42,176 bases of DNA from positions 1 to 42,176 of the forward strand of contig JAABTF010000018.1 in the NCBI GenBank assembly GCA_011389965.1. Direction: 5' to 3'. Shown here piece by piece: positions 19,436 through 28,028 of the stretch (position 1 is the first letter of the stretch; each line of letters starts with the position of its first letter). The DNA is from Halothiobacillus sp. GTDB taxonomy: Bacteria; Pseudomonadota; Gammaproteobacteria; Halothiobacillales; Halothiobacillaceae. The notes beneath the pieces were generated by a model that saw only the letters and a program-made list of their open reading frames with translations, searched no databases and was not told the DNA's origin. A program made the position numbers and the translations under genes.

Positions 19436-20391
19436 CGTGCCTCCGGCAGGAAGCGGCTGGTGCCCAGGTCAGCCAGTGGGGGGATTTCGTCGATCAGGCC
19501 GGCGTTACGCATGATCGTCGCCACGTTATGGGCCGACTGGGTTAGCCGGGCTTGCTCACCGTCCAGCCATTCGTGGTTCTCTTCGACTCCCAGCAGATCG
19601 ACGCCGGCAAAGGCCCGCTCGGTGGCCTCCACGGACAATTCCAACCGGGGGGCCATCAGCCGATGGGCCCGCCCAGGGTAAGCCCGCAGGATTCCGAGTG
19701 CCTCGAAGTAGGTGGTGACGATCCGCTTGAGGCCGTTGGGATGCTGCGCGAGCGCGCGTTCGTGGACGGTAAGCACGTCGACGATCAGGCCCGGGAAGGT
19801 GCTGCTGTCATACAGGGGAACCGCGCCGAGCTCGGCCAGATGCGTGGCATAGGGCTCGTAACTGACCAGCGCGTCGACACGTCCGGCCCGGTAGGCCGCG
19901 ATCTGCTCACTGCCCAGCACCGTGATCCGTTCGATGTCTTCGCCCGACAGTCCTGCCGCCTCGAGGGTTTGCGACAACATCAGGGCGCCGGCAGCGGTCT
20001 CTTCCACACCGATGCGCATGTCTCTGAGTTCGGCGAGTTTGTGGATGCCCGGACGGGCCATGATCACGTCGGCCCCATTGGACGTGTCGAATACCAGAAC
20101 GACCTTGACCGGGATGCCGCCGGCACGGGCCAGCAGGCATTCATCCAGTGTCAGGGTGGCGGCTTCGACCTCACCGGAGGCGAGCTGCATCAAGCTGTTG
20201 GTGTTGGAAGGGGATTCGATCAGTCGGATGCGATCTGGAGGGAGCAGACCGAGTGTCTGGGCGAGAAACAAGGGTTCGTAGCCCACCCAGGTGATGCCGG
20301 AAATGCGCAGCAGGGATTCCTTGCCGCCACAACCCGTCAGGGCGGCGAGGGGGAAAACCCCGGTGGCGCTGAGAAACTGACGTCTGTCCAT
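19432..20391 (-). CDS. Periplasmic solute-binding lipoprotein (NMT1/SsuA/ThiY-like)
   Basis: A 319-residue protein beginning MDRRQFLSATG, with a twin-arginine-like RRQFL and a lipobox LTGC near residues 18-21, so it should be a membrane-anchored lipoprotein. The mature sequence has the layout of NMT1-type binding proteins of the taurine/nitrate/thiamine-precursor ABC group: WVGYEPLFLAQTLGLL, an LASGEVEAATLTLDE segment, DMRIGVEETAAGALML and AYRAGRVDALVSYEPYAT. No permease or ATPase gene adjoins it. Instead it overlaps the start of the GGDEF-EAL gene (ATGA at 19432-19435). I infer a ligand-sensing role feeding c-di-GMP signalling rather than uptake; the ligand is unknown. Confidence 0.9.
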   Translation of the reverse strand: MDRRQFLSATGVFPLAALTGCGGKESLLRISGITWVGYEPLFLAQTLGLLPPDRIRLIESPSNTNSLMQLASGEVEAATLTLDECLLARAGGIPVKVVLVFDTSNGADVIMARPGIHKLAELRDMRIGVEETAAGALMLSQTLEAAGLSGEDIERITVLGSEQIAAYRAGRVDALVSYEPYATHLAELGAVPLYDSSTFPGLIVDVLTVHERALAQHPNGLKRIVTTYFEALGILRAYPGRAHRLMAPRLELSVEATERAFAGVDLLGVEENHEWLDGEQARLTQSAHNVATIMRNAGLIDEIPPLADLGTSRFLPEAR

Positions 20392-20412
20392 GCCAAGGGT
20401 CCTTCCCTAAGG

Positions 20413-20462
20413 ATCGACGTCCGTTCGACTCCATTGATCTTACTCAATGGGCAGGCGTCGAT
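20413..20462. repeat. Two-part stem-loop before the binding-protein gene
   Basis: In the 74 bases between the NlpC/P60 gene and the lipoprotein gene, ATCGACG (20413-20419) pairs with CGTCGAT (20456-20462) and encloses CCATTGA/TCAATGG (20431-20437 and 20444-20450). No T run follows on either strand. It may attenuate or stabilise the minus-strand transcript between the two genes. Confidence 0.4.
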
Positions 20463-20465
20463 AGA

Positions 20466-21068
20466 CTACCGTATGGCCAACTGTAGCTCATTGGCCGCGG
20501 AGACGCGGCCGGCTCCGAAATACTTTCGAGACCAGAAGGCATTGTTCAGGCTCGCGAACGACACCGTCTTGCCGCGGGATGGGGCATGAATAAAGCGATC
20601 ACCGCCCACGTAGATGCCCACATGGTTGACCTGACGGCTATCGAGGCGAAAAAAAACCAGGTCGCCTGGGCGTAGTTCGTGCCGGCCGATCCGGCGAGTG
20701 GCGCGGTATTGTTCTGCAGAGGTGCGGGGTATCTTGAGGCTCGCCTTTTCGTAGGCATGCTTGGCCAGACCGCTGCAGTCGAAGCCCTTTTCCGCCGACA
20801 CGCCACCCCAGCGATATGGAGTACCCAGTTGGGACACCGCCTGGATCACCACCTCGTTCGAGCGAGTGTGCATTCCCGAAAGGGTGTCTACCGACTGGAC
20901 AGGAGTGTATGGAAGGTCGCGGTCAGCGGTGGCGGCGTGGTGTCGAGTGGGATCGGCTTGGGACCCATCGGCGCGTTGTTGCATGGACGTGGCGCAACCA
21001 CTCAATGCGCCGACCAGGCAGAGCCCGCTGATAAGGCTCGTTGCCTTGGGGGCGTACTTGGCGCTCAC
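20466..21068 (-). CDS. NlpC/P60 family cell-wall peptidase lipoprotein
   Basis: A 200-residue protein. The GTG at 21068 is preferred because it puts a signal sequence with lipobox LSGC at the N-terminus and avoids the end of rlmKL; the frame itself is open to 21191. The NlpC/P60 domain has catalytic C in GFDCSGLAKHAYE, H in NHVGIYVGGDRFIHAPS and a following histidine in IHAPSRG. Such enzymes cut D-glutamyl-diaminopimelate bonds or other peptide bonds in peptidoglycan; the lipoprotein form resembles Spr/NlpC. An eight-base homopolymer (A run at 20649-20656 on the plus strand) encodes the FF of DLVFFRLD. The gene follows rlmKL on the same strand after about 40 bases. Confidence 0.9.
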   Translation of the reverse strand: MSAKYAPKATSLISGLCLVGALSGCATSMQQRADGSQADPTRHHAATADRDLPYTPVQSVDTLSGMHTRSNEVVIQAVSQLGTPYRWGGVSAEKGFDCSGLAKHAYEKASLKIPRTSAEQYRATRRIGRHELRPGDLVFFRLDSRQVNHVGIYVGGDRFIHAPSRGKTVSFASLNNAFWSRKYFGAGRVSAANELQLAIR

Positions 21069-21108
21069 TCGACCTGACCACCAACCCGCGCAATGGATTG
21101 ACGCCGGC

Positions 21109-23361
21109 CTAGCGGGAGCGGATTTCACAGACGAATCGTCGCTCTGGCGTGCGAGAAAAATCCTTGGGCAGGGTTTTTCTGGATATATCATGAAGTTGGA
21201 ACCGTTTTTCTACCACGGGATCCAATGTAAACCCTTTGCGGTTGTTTGAGAAGATCAAGACGCCACCGGGCGCAAGATAGCGCATGCAGGCGTTGATCAG
21301 TTCGGGGTGGTCGCGCTGGACGTCGAGGGTGTCGTCCATCGATTTGGAATTGGAGAACGACGGCGGGTCGAGAAAGATCACGTCGAACCGCTCGTCGTCC
21401 GCGGGTGGCTGGGCGAGCCATTTGATCACGTCGGCGCGGACGAGCCGGTGCTCCTGTCCGATCTCGAAACCGTTGAGGGAGAAATTGCGCTCGGCCCATT
21501 CCAGATAGGTGTTGGAAAGGTCCACCGAGCGGGTCCCTAGGGCGCCTGCCATGGCTGCGCGCACTGAGGCACTGCCGGTGTAGCAGAACAGGTTGAGCAG
21601 GCGCTTGCCCCGGGACAATCGGGCGATGTGATCGCGCAGCAAGCGATGGTCGATGAACAGGCCGACATCGAGATAGTCGGTGAGATTGACCAGCAGGCGG
21701 GTGTCGCGTTCCCGGATGACGCGCTCGATGTGTTCGGCACCGAATCGACCATATTGTTGCTGGCCGGACTGGCGGCTGCGCTGGCGAACCACCACGCAAT
21801 CGTCATCGACGCCGAGTACCTCGACGGCCGCCGCGGTGGCGGCGGCCAGACGCGCCCGGGCCTTCTGTGGGTCGATCTGCTTTGGGGCCTGGTATTCCTG
21901 GACGTCGAGCCAGACCTCGCCGTCCTCGGTGAGGTAGTAGTCGACGGCGAGCTTGAAGTCGGGCAGGTCGGCGTCATAGACGCGCATGGTCGTGTCGCCT
22001 TGCTTGAGCAAGGACTTGCGCTGGCGCAAGTTCTTTTGCAACCGATTGGCAAAGTCGTCGGCGGGGATCGCATCGCGCCGCCCCTGCTCGATCAACCGCC
22101 GCGCTAGCGCGTGGGGCCCAGCCGGCTGGCGCAGGCTCTTCTCGCCGAATTGCCCGCGCAGGAAATCGACTTCGGCGCCCCCGTGAATCACGGTCAGTCG
22201 TTTCTCGAAGCGCAGCGGCCACTGGCCTTCGGAGTCGGCGGCCCGCAGGATGCCCCAGTACCAGCCTGGTAGGCAGTTGACCCAGCGCGAGCACAGGGCG
22301 GTCCACTCGGGATCGCCATAGGGGTCCTCGATCCGCTGGCCGAAGGGCACGTTGCTGATGAGTAGTCCGGTCTCGTGGGTCCGGACCGCATCGGGGCAGG
22401 GCGAGTCAAAGCTGTCGGCGTGATGGATCTCGATCACCTCGCCCAGCCCGGCACGCTCGATATTCGCGTGTGCGGCGGCCAGTTGCATCGGGTGACGGTC
22501 CTGGCCGAACAGCGTTAGGCTCTCCCGAGAGGGAGGCTGGTCGAGCCAGCTCCTCGGGGCTGCCTCAAGAACGTCGGTCCAGGTGGCGCTATCGTGACCG
22601 TGCCAGGCGGGCGAGCCCAACCGTCGTCGTCGCATGACATCCGGCTGGCCGAGCAGGGCGAGGGCACCCTCGATCAGGAAGGTGCCCGATCCGCACATGG
22701 GGTCGAACAGCGTCCCGCCCTCAGCCGCGACCTGTGTCCAGCGCGCCCGCCAGAGCAGGCCGGCGGCGAGGTTCTCTCGCAGTGGTGCCTCTCCGCCGTC
22801 CTGGCGATAGCCCCGGCGATGCAGTGAACCGTTGGACAGTTCGATCGCGAGACTGGCCTCGCCCTGGGCCTGGACGTGGCAGTGCAGGCGCAGGCCCGGC
22901 TGCTCTGTGTCCACCGAGGGGCGTCGGCCGGTGGCATCGCGGAACTGATCGACGATGGCGTCCTTGATACGCGTGGCGATAAAGCCGGTGTGACGCAGGG
23001 CGGCGTTGCCGCCGGTGGCCGAGATGGCCAGGCTGTCGTCGGCGTTCAGATGAGCCGACCAATCGACGCTGGCCACCCAATCATAGAGTGCGTCGGCATC
23101 GCTGACGTGACCACGAGCCACCGGCAGGTAGACCCGCGCGGCGATCAGGCTGTCGGCCAGGATCTGGTAGACGCCCGCCGATGACAGCTCGCCGCTCGCC
23201 CCGAAGGGACGATCGCTGATGGCCTCGCCGGTCAGATGGCGCAGCTCTTCGGCGAGCGCGGTCTCGAGGCCGGGCGGGGCGATGATCTCGACGCGCCAAA
23301 GCGAGTCGGCGGGCGTCGCGGCAGCAGTCGGGGCGGGGGCGTCTTGAACGGAATCTGTCAT
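21109..23361 (-). CDS. rlmL: 23S rRNA methyltransferase RlmKL (m2G2445 and m7G2069)
   Basis: A two-domain rRNA methyltransferase of about 750 residues. The ATG at 23361 is chosen; a GTG at 23376 in the same frame would add five residues. The N-terminal part has a THUMP domain, then a first methyltransferase domain with DPMCGSGTFLIEGAL. The second domain has LNLFCYTGSASVRAAMAGA, DLSNTYLEWAERNF and VIFLDPPSFSNSK, as in RlmK. In E. coli RlmKL the first half makes m2G2445 and the second m7G2069. The first domain's motif IV reads SNVPFGQRI, where the family normally has NPPYGER (22342-22353), which could affect that activity. The length is slightly above that of E. coli. Confidence 0.93.
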   Translation of the reverse strand: MTDSVQDAPAPTAAATPADSLWRVEIIAPPGLETALAEELRHLTGEAISDRPFGASGELSSAGVYQILADSLIAARVYLPVARGHVSDADALYDWVASVDWSAHLNADDSLAISATGGNAALRHTGFIATRIKDAIVDQFRDATGRRPSVDTEQPGLRLHCHVQAQGEASLAIELSNGSLHRRGYRQDGGEAPLRENLAAGLLWRARWTQVAAEGGTLFDPMCGSGTFLIEGALALLGQPDVMRRRRLGSPAWHGHDSATWTDVLEAAPRSWLDQPPSRESLTLFGQDRHPMQLAAAHANIERAGLGEVIEIHHADSFDSPCPDAVRTHETGLLISNVPFGQRIEDPYGDPEWTALCSRWVNCLPGWYWGILRAADSEGQWPLRFEKRLTVIHGGAEVDFLRGQFGEKSLRQPAGPHALARRLIEQGRRDAIPADDFANRLQKNLRQRKSLLKQGDTTMRVYDADLPDFKLAVDYYLTEDGEVWLDVQEYQAPKQIDPQKARARLAAATAAAVEVLGVDDDCVVVRQRSRQSGQQQYGRFGAEHIERVIRERDTRLLVNLTDYLDVGLFIDHRLLRDHIARLSRGKRLLNLFCYTGSASVRAAMAGALGTRSVDLSNTYLEWAERNFSLNGFEIGQEHRLVRADVIKWLAQPPADDERFDVIFLDPPSFSNSKSMDDTLDVQRDHPELINACMRYLAPGGVLIFSNNRKGFTLDPVVEKRFQLHDISRKTLPKDFSRTPERRFVCEIRSR

Positions 23362-23432
23362 GTCAAAACGAGTCACTCTAACCGATTACCGTGGGTTGCG
23401 CGATGCTTATTCGGCGTGGCCGAGCGTGGGGC

Positions 23433-24197
23433 TTACCGCTCAAGTCGGACCTGCGAGACGAGGCGACCTTCGAAGTGCGCGCGGATGGTAACGGAGTGGT
23501 CATTTTGGGCCACCGCGTATCCCGGCTGTTCGGCGGGCACGGTCTCGACCAGTTCCAGCAAGCCGGCGGGCCATTCGATGACCAGTTCGACCTGCATGGG
23601 ATAGTAGCCATCGAGAAAACGGCGCATGAACGGGCCGTTCTCCACTAGGAACCCGGCGTCGCCCGGTAGGGATTCGATTGCCTTGCTTTCGGCCTGGACG
23701 CAGAGAGTGGCGCCTTTGCGAATATCGCGCATCTGGACGCTGTCGCCCTCGACGACCGCCGTGCCGATGTCTTCACTCTTCGTGATTTCGATCGCCCGGG
23801 TCCGGTCGCCCCCGTAGACCACCTCGGCGGCAGGCACCGGATCGAGGTTGTAATGACACTGCTCCATCCGCGCCCACCCGGTCTTCAGGCTTACGGCTGT
23901 CAGGTGGATGCGCTTTTCCATTCGGGGCGCCCCCGGCTCGGGGCGGGCATCGAGAAAGACCAGATCGCCCTCGTTCACGTTGCGGGCCTTCTCCAGCAAC
24001 CGTTGCTCTTCACGTTCCCGTTCCTCGGCCTCTTCCCAGGCGGCCTCCCACGCGGCTTCAGTATCTTCGGCCGAGGCCGGCATGGCGGCCAGGGTGATAA
24101 GGGGCAGGAGGAACGCGAGAAGCCGCCTTCGAGCTTTCGTCAGCGCCGGCGTCCGTCGAGCGGTGTTGGCGTATGGGGTGGTGATCGGCTCTCTCAT
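23433..24197 (-). CDS. Secreted protein of unknown function
   Basis: A 254-residue protein I do not recognise. A basic N-terminus (residues 1-26) precedes a hydrophobic signal segment LLAFLLPLITLAAMPASA and a likely cut after ASA at about 43. A Glu/Ala-rich helical stretch (about 44-72) follows, then a beta-rich domain with two cysteines, QCHYNLDP and ATLCVQAE, that might form a disulfide. ATG codons inside the first 43 residues are lacking, so the extended N-terminus stands. It is divergent from the next secreted-protein gene at 24341 with 143 bases between them, and lies 56 bases upstream of rlmKL on the same strand. Confidence 0.7.
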   Translation of the reverse strand: MREPITTPYANTARRTPALTKARRRLLAFLLPLITLAAMPASAEDTEAAWEAAWEEAEEREREEQRLLEKARNVNEGDLVFLDARPEPGAPRMEKRIHLTAVSLKTGWARMEQCHYNLDPVPAAEVVYGGDRTRAIEITKSEDIGTAVVEGDSVQMRDIRKGATLCVQAESKAIESLPGDAGFLVENGPFMRRFLDGYYPMQVELVIEWPAGLLELVETVPAEQPGYAVAQNDHSVTIRAHFEGRLVSQVRLER

Positions 24198-24340
24198 GAA
24201 TCAAGACCTCGGCTGGTTTTGCAGGCTGCCTCACTGAAAAATAGCTGAAAATACGCTGGAAGACCGAAGTGGACCCGCCTATCCTCAAAGGATGGTAGCC
24301 ATTCGCTTGCCAACAGATTCCCTTTCGGGAGGAACACGGT

Positions 24341-24853
24341 ATGAAGAACTCGATGATATCAACCGCCGTTGTCGCGGTGTTCTCGCTGGGTCTGGCCCTG
24401 CCCGGCATGTCGCACGCCCAGGAGTCGGTTGGTCAGGGGCAGCCAGCGATGCCCATTTATGGCAGCCAGTTGATGACCGAACAGGAGCGTCTCGAGTACC
24501 GGGAACGCATGCGATCGGCGCAATCAGCCGAGGAGCAGCAACGCATTCGGTCCGAGCATCACGAGCGCATGGAGCAACGTGCCCGCGAGCGCGGCGTGGC
24601 TTTGCCTTCCCAGCCGCCGAGAGGCGGTGGCCAAGGCATGGGCGCCGGCGGCGGCATGAACCAGATGAACAACCAGCAGCGCATGGAAGAGCGTGAGCGC
24701 CTGCGCGATTCCCGCGGCGATGGCGATCGGTCTCGGATGCGCGAGGAACACCAGGACCGCATGCATGAACAAATGCCCGGCCCCCACATGGATTCGGACG
24801 ACCGGCGGCGAGGCACGGGCATGGGTTCTGGCAGCGGGGGGTCGCGCTACTGA
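24341..24853 (+). CDS. Small secreted protein rich in Met, Arg and Glu
   Basis: A 170-residue protein with a signal peptide ending near MSHAQ (residues 23-27). The mature part begins with IYGSQLMTEQERLEYRERMR followed by charged helices; the motif YGSQLMT[ED]QE occurs in many uncharacterised proteobacterial periplasmic proteins. The second half is of low complexity, with Gly/Met-rich and Arg/Glu/His-rich runs and 15 or so methionines, which could bind metal ions, but this is a guess. GGGAGGAA at about 24328-24335 is a good ribosome site. A strong terminator follows at 24880. Confidence 0.8.
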   Translation: MKNSMISTAVVAVFSLGLALPGMSHAQESVGQGQPAMPIYGSQLMTEQERLEYRERMRSAQSAEEQQRIRSEHHERMEQRARERGVALPSQPPRGGGQGMGAGGGMNQMNNQQRMEERERLRDSRGDGDRSRMREEHQDRMHEQMPGPHMDSDDRRRGTGMGSGSGGSRY

Positions 24854-24879
24854 ATCCAGACGTGTTTGGTGGACCCTGA

Positions 24880-24906
24880 AATCCCCGGCGAATCGCCGGG
24901 GATTTT
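24880..24906 (+). terminator. Rho-independent terminator
   Basis: AATCCCCGGCG (24880-24890) pairs perfectly with 24894-24904 around the loop AAT and runs into TTTT (24903-24906). It ends the gene at 24341-24853 and separates it from the ABC gene. Confidence 0.85.
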
Positions 24907-25037
24907 CATGTGGGAGTGTTCAGACTCGCGCAGACGGCTGAAAATGCTTTAAGGTTCCAGCGGCCGTAGCCGCCCGCGGCTGCCAACCAGACGGGAGCCG
25001 TGATGCGTTCATGTCTCCCCCGATTCGAGGACTGCCG

Positions 25038-26675
25038 ATGGCTTCAGCCGCCCACCCCCGCCGTGATTCTTCCCACCCGACCGAGTCGCCGGGGATGTCA
25101 GCGCCTCTTGAAATCAAGCGACTGGATGTGATCGTCGGTGACACGGTCATCGTCCGCGACGTTTCCCTGCGGGTGGAGCGGGGTGAGCGGGTGGCGCTGG
25201 TGGGCGAGTCGGGGTCAGGCAAGACCGTAACGGCATTGTCCATCCTGCGGCTATTCGATGCCGAGGGGTTGGTGACGCGCGGCGAGATCCGCTTTGAGGG
25301 TGAGAATGTGGTGACCATGAGCATGCCGCAGGTGCGCCGTCTGCGCGGTGGTCGCGTCGGCATGATCTTCCAGGAACCCATGACCGCGCTCAATCCGCTC
25401 AAGAGCATCGGCGCCCAGATCGCCGAGGTCCTCGTCCGGCACGAGGGCCTGCACGGTGATGGGTTGAAGAGCCGAGTGCGTGCCTTGCTCGACGATGTGC
25501 ACTTGCCGGATCCGGAGCGGGTGATGCGTGCCATGCCCCACCAGCTTTCGGGTGGGCAGCGACAGCGGGCGATGATCGCCATGGCCATCGCCTGCAATCC
25601 CACGCTGCTGATCGCCGACGAGCCCACCACTGCCTTGGATGCCGGTCTGCGCAAGACGATCATGGATCTCCTGGTCGACCTCCAGCAGCGCCGTGGTATG
25701 AGTCTGCTCCTGATCACCCACGACCTACCGGTGGTTCGCCGATATGCCGATCGCGTGCTGGTGATGCGAGACGGAGCGGTGGTGGAAAGCGGTCCGACCG
25801 ATGCGCTCTTCGCCCAGCCGAAGGATGCCTATACCCGCACACTGCTGGAGGCCCGCCAGGTCGAACCCATGATCGATCCGGCCGACCCGCAGGCAGCGCA
25901 GCGGTTGCGTTGCCGCAATCTGGGGGTGACGGTGGGCAAGCGCCGCTGGATCGGTCAGGACACGCTGAGTGAAATCATTCACGGCATCGATCTGGCACTG
26001 CACGCGGGCGAGACCCTGGGCGTGGTCGGCGAGTCCGGGTCCGGCAAGACCACGCTGGCGCTGGCGCTGTTGCGCCTGATCGATGGCGCCAGCGGGGAAA
26101 TATGGCTGGACGGCCATCGAGTGGACGGCTACGCCGAAAAGCGGTTCCGCCAGTACCGTCGCGACCTGCAGGTGGTGTTCCAGGATCCCTTCGGTGCCCT
26201 TTCGCCACGGATGAATATCGCGCAAATCGTCGGCGAGGGACTGGACGTGCATGCCCCGGAGCTATCCGCGGCGGAGCGCCAGCGACAGATCGCCCAAGTG
26301 CTGCGTGAGGTGGGACTCGACCCGGCGGTGATGTCCCGTTACCCCCACGAGTTCTCGGGAGGCCAACGCCAGCGCATCGCCATCGCCCGCGCCCTGATCC
26401 TGCGTCCCAAGGTACTCATCCTCGACGAGCCGACCAGCGCCCTGGATGCCGCAGTGCAATTGCAGGTACTGCGCCTGCTGCGCGATTTGCAGCGGGCCCA
26501 CGGACTGACCTATCTCCTGATCACCCATGACCTGGCCGTAGTTCGGGCGCTGGCGCACCGTGTGCTGGTGATGCTCGACGGCGAAGTGGTCGAATCCGGA
26601 CCCACGGCGTCCCTGCTGGCGAGTCCCGGTCATGATTATACCCGCCAGTTGATCGACAGTGCCCTGATGGCCTGA
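25038..26675 (+). CDS. ABC transporter ATP-binding protein with two ATPase domains (YejF-like)
   Basis: About 545 residues with two nucleotide-binding domains of the oligopeptide/dipeptide type, like a DppD-DppF fusion and YejF of E. coli. Domain 1 has Walker A GESGSGKT, signature LSGGQRQR and Walker B LLIADEPTTALD; domain 2 has GESGSGKT, FSGGQRQR and LILDEPTSALD. Each carries the H-loop in LLITHDL. The start at 25038 is preferred because GAGGA lies eight bases before it; ATGs at 25011 and 25095 are alternatives, and the family homology begins only at LEIKRLDV after 25095. No permease or binding-protein gene is adjacent, so its transporter partners must lie elsewhere. The stop codon lies inside an eight-base tandem repeat. 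Confidence 0.92.
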   Translation: MASAAHPRRDSSHPTESPGMSAPLEIKRLDVIVGDTVIVRDVSLRVERGERVALVGESGSGKTVTALSILRLFDAEGLVTRGEIRFEGENVVTMSMPQVRRLRGGRVGMIFQEPMTALNPLKSIGAQIAEVLVRHEGLHGDGLKSRVRALLDDVHLPDPERVMRAMPHQLSGGQRQRAMIAMAIACNPTLLIADEPTTALDAGLRKTIMDLLVDLQQRRGMSLLLITHDLPVVRRYADRVLVMRDGAVVESGPTDALFAQPKDAYTRTLLEARQVEPMIDPADPQAAQRLRCRNLGVTVGKRRWIGQDTLSEIIHGIDLALHAGETLGVVGESGSGKTTLALALLRLIDGASGEIWLDGHRVDGYAEKRFRQYRRDLQVVFQDPFGALSPRMNIAQIVGEGLDVHAPELSAAERQRQIAQVLREVGLDPAVMSRYPHEFSGGQRQRIAIARALILRPKVLILDEPTSALDAAVQLQVLRLLRDLQRAHGLTYLLITHDLAVVRALAHRVLVMLDGEVVESGPTASLLASPGHDYTRQLIDSALMA

Positions 26676-26698
26676 TGGCCTGATGGCCTGATGGCCTG
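26663..26698. repeat. Tandem repeat of CCTGATGG, 4.5 copies
   Basis: The eight-base unit CCTGATGG is repeated exactly at 26663, 26671, 26679 and 26687, followed by CCTG. The TGA stop of the ABC gene (26673-26675) lies in the second unit. Since eight is not a multiple of three, gain or loss of units before the stop would change the reading frame at the C-terminus. Confidence 0.9.
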
Positions 26699-26747
26699 CG
26701 TGTCGGAGGTCGGAGCACGTCTCCTCGTTTGGCAGCCCCAGAACGTC

Positions 26748-26778
26748 AAAAAGCCAGGCCCACGGGCCTGGCTTTTTT
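26748..26778. terminator. Bidirectional terminator between the ABC gene and fabB
   Basis: An AAAAA run leads into AAGCCAGGCCC, which pairs with GGGCCTGGCTT and is followed by TTTTTT (stem 26748-26761 with 26764-26778). The A run on one side and T run on the other allow it to stop transcription from both the ABC gene and the convergent fabB. Confidence 0.88.
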
Positions 26779-26803
26779 GCTGTTGGTGGACAGCCTGCCG
26801 TGA

Positions 26804-28021
26804 TCAGTCGTTGAAGCGCTGCATCACCAGCGAGGCATTGGTGCCACCGAACCCGAAGCTGTTGGAGAGCACCGTATTGATGGTGGCGCCTTCCCGCTTT
26901 TCAGTGAGGATGTTCGCCGATTCGGCCTCGTCCTCGAGGGTTTCCACGTTGGCGGATGCGGCAATGAAATCGTTCTGCATCATCAGCAGCGAGTAGATGG
27001 CCTCATGCACGCCGGCGGCGCCCAGGGCGTGGCCGGAAAGCGACTTGGTCGACGTGACGATCGGCTGGTGGTCGCCGAATACCTCGGTCATCGCTTGAAG
27101 CTCGCGCAGGTCGCCGACCTTGGTGGAAGTGCCGTGGGCGTTGACGTAGTCGATGGGGGCATCGACGGTTGCCAGAGCCTGCTGCATGCAGCGCACTGCA
27201 CCCTCGCCCGAGGGCTGGACCATGTCGTAGCCGTCGGATGTCGCGCCGTAACCGGTGACTTCGGCGATGATGTTCGCGCCGCGGGCCTGAGCGTGCTCCA
27301 AAGACTCGAGCACCACCATGCCGCCACCACCGGCGATGACAAAGCCATCCCGGTCGACGTCGTATGGGCGCGAGGCCTTGTCGGGCGTGTCGTTGAAGTT
27401 CGACGACAATGCGCCCATGGCATCGAACATCGCCGACAGCGACCAGTGCAGCTCCTCGCCGCCACCGGCGAAGACCACGTCCTGCTTGCCGAACTGGATC
27501 TGCTCGACGCCGGCACCGATGCAGTGCGCGGAGGTCGAGCAGGCCGAGCTGATCGAGTAGTTGATGCCCTTGATCTTGAACGGCGTCGCCAGGCAGGCCG
27601 AGGTGGTTGAGCCCATGGTGCGGGTGACCATGTAGGGGCCGACACGCTTGATGCCTTTCTCGCGGGCGATGTCGGCGGTGGCCACGATGTTCTCGCAGGA
27701 AGAACCGCCGGAGCCGGTGATCAGGCCGGCGCGCGGGTCGGAGACCTGCTCCTCGCTCAACCCGGCCTGATCGATCGCTTCTTTCATCGCCAGGTAGTTG
27801 TAGGCGGCCGCCGAGCCCATGAACCGCAAGAGTTTGCGGTCGATGTGCTCGGAGGGGTCGATCTTGAGCGTGCCGGCCACATGGGACCGGAAGCCGTGCT
27901 CGACCTGCTCGGGGTTGCGCTCGATGCCCGAACGACCCTCTTGAAGCGAGGCGAGAACCTCTTTGCAGTTGTTGCCCAGGCTGGACACGATGCCCATGCC
28001 CGTGATGACGACTCGGCGCAT
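26804..28021 (-). CDS. fabB: Beta-ketoacyl-ACP synthase I
   Basis: A 405-residue condensing enzyme that extends acyl-ACP with malonyl-ACP and is needed to elongate unsaturated intermediates. Catalytic Cys lies in [12 protein letters not shown], and the two histidines in [11 protein letters not shown] and [13 protein letters not shown]. The start [15 protein letters not shown] and the end [12 protein letters not shown] are typical. It lies seven bases after fabA on the same strand, and that pairing identifies it as FabB rather than FabF. Confidence 0.97.
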   Translation of the reverse strand: MRRVVITGMGIVSSLGNNCKEVLASLQEGRSGIERNPEQVEHGFRSHVAGTLKIDPSEHIDRKLLRFMGSAAAYNYLAMKEAIDQAGLSEEQVSDPRAGLITGSGGSSCENIVATADIAREKGIKRVGPYMVTRTMGSTTSACLATPFKIKGINYSISSACSTSAHCIGAGVEQIQFGKQDVVFAGGGEELHWSLSAMFDAMGALSSNFNDTPDKASRPYDVDRDGFVIAGGGGMVVLESLEHAQARGANIIAEVTGYGATSDGYDMVQPSGEGAVRCMQQALATVDAPIDYVNAHGTSTKVGDLRELQAMTEVFGDHQPIVTSTKSLSGHALGAAGVHEAIYSLLMMQNDFIAASANVETLEDEAESANILTEKREGATINTVLSNSFGFGGTNASLVMQRFND

Positions 28022-28028
28022 TGAGTAC

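Noticed and set aside
26663-26698. Short tandem repeat as a CRISPR array
   Set aside because: The units are eight bases with no spacers, so it is a simple tandem repeat.
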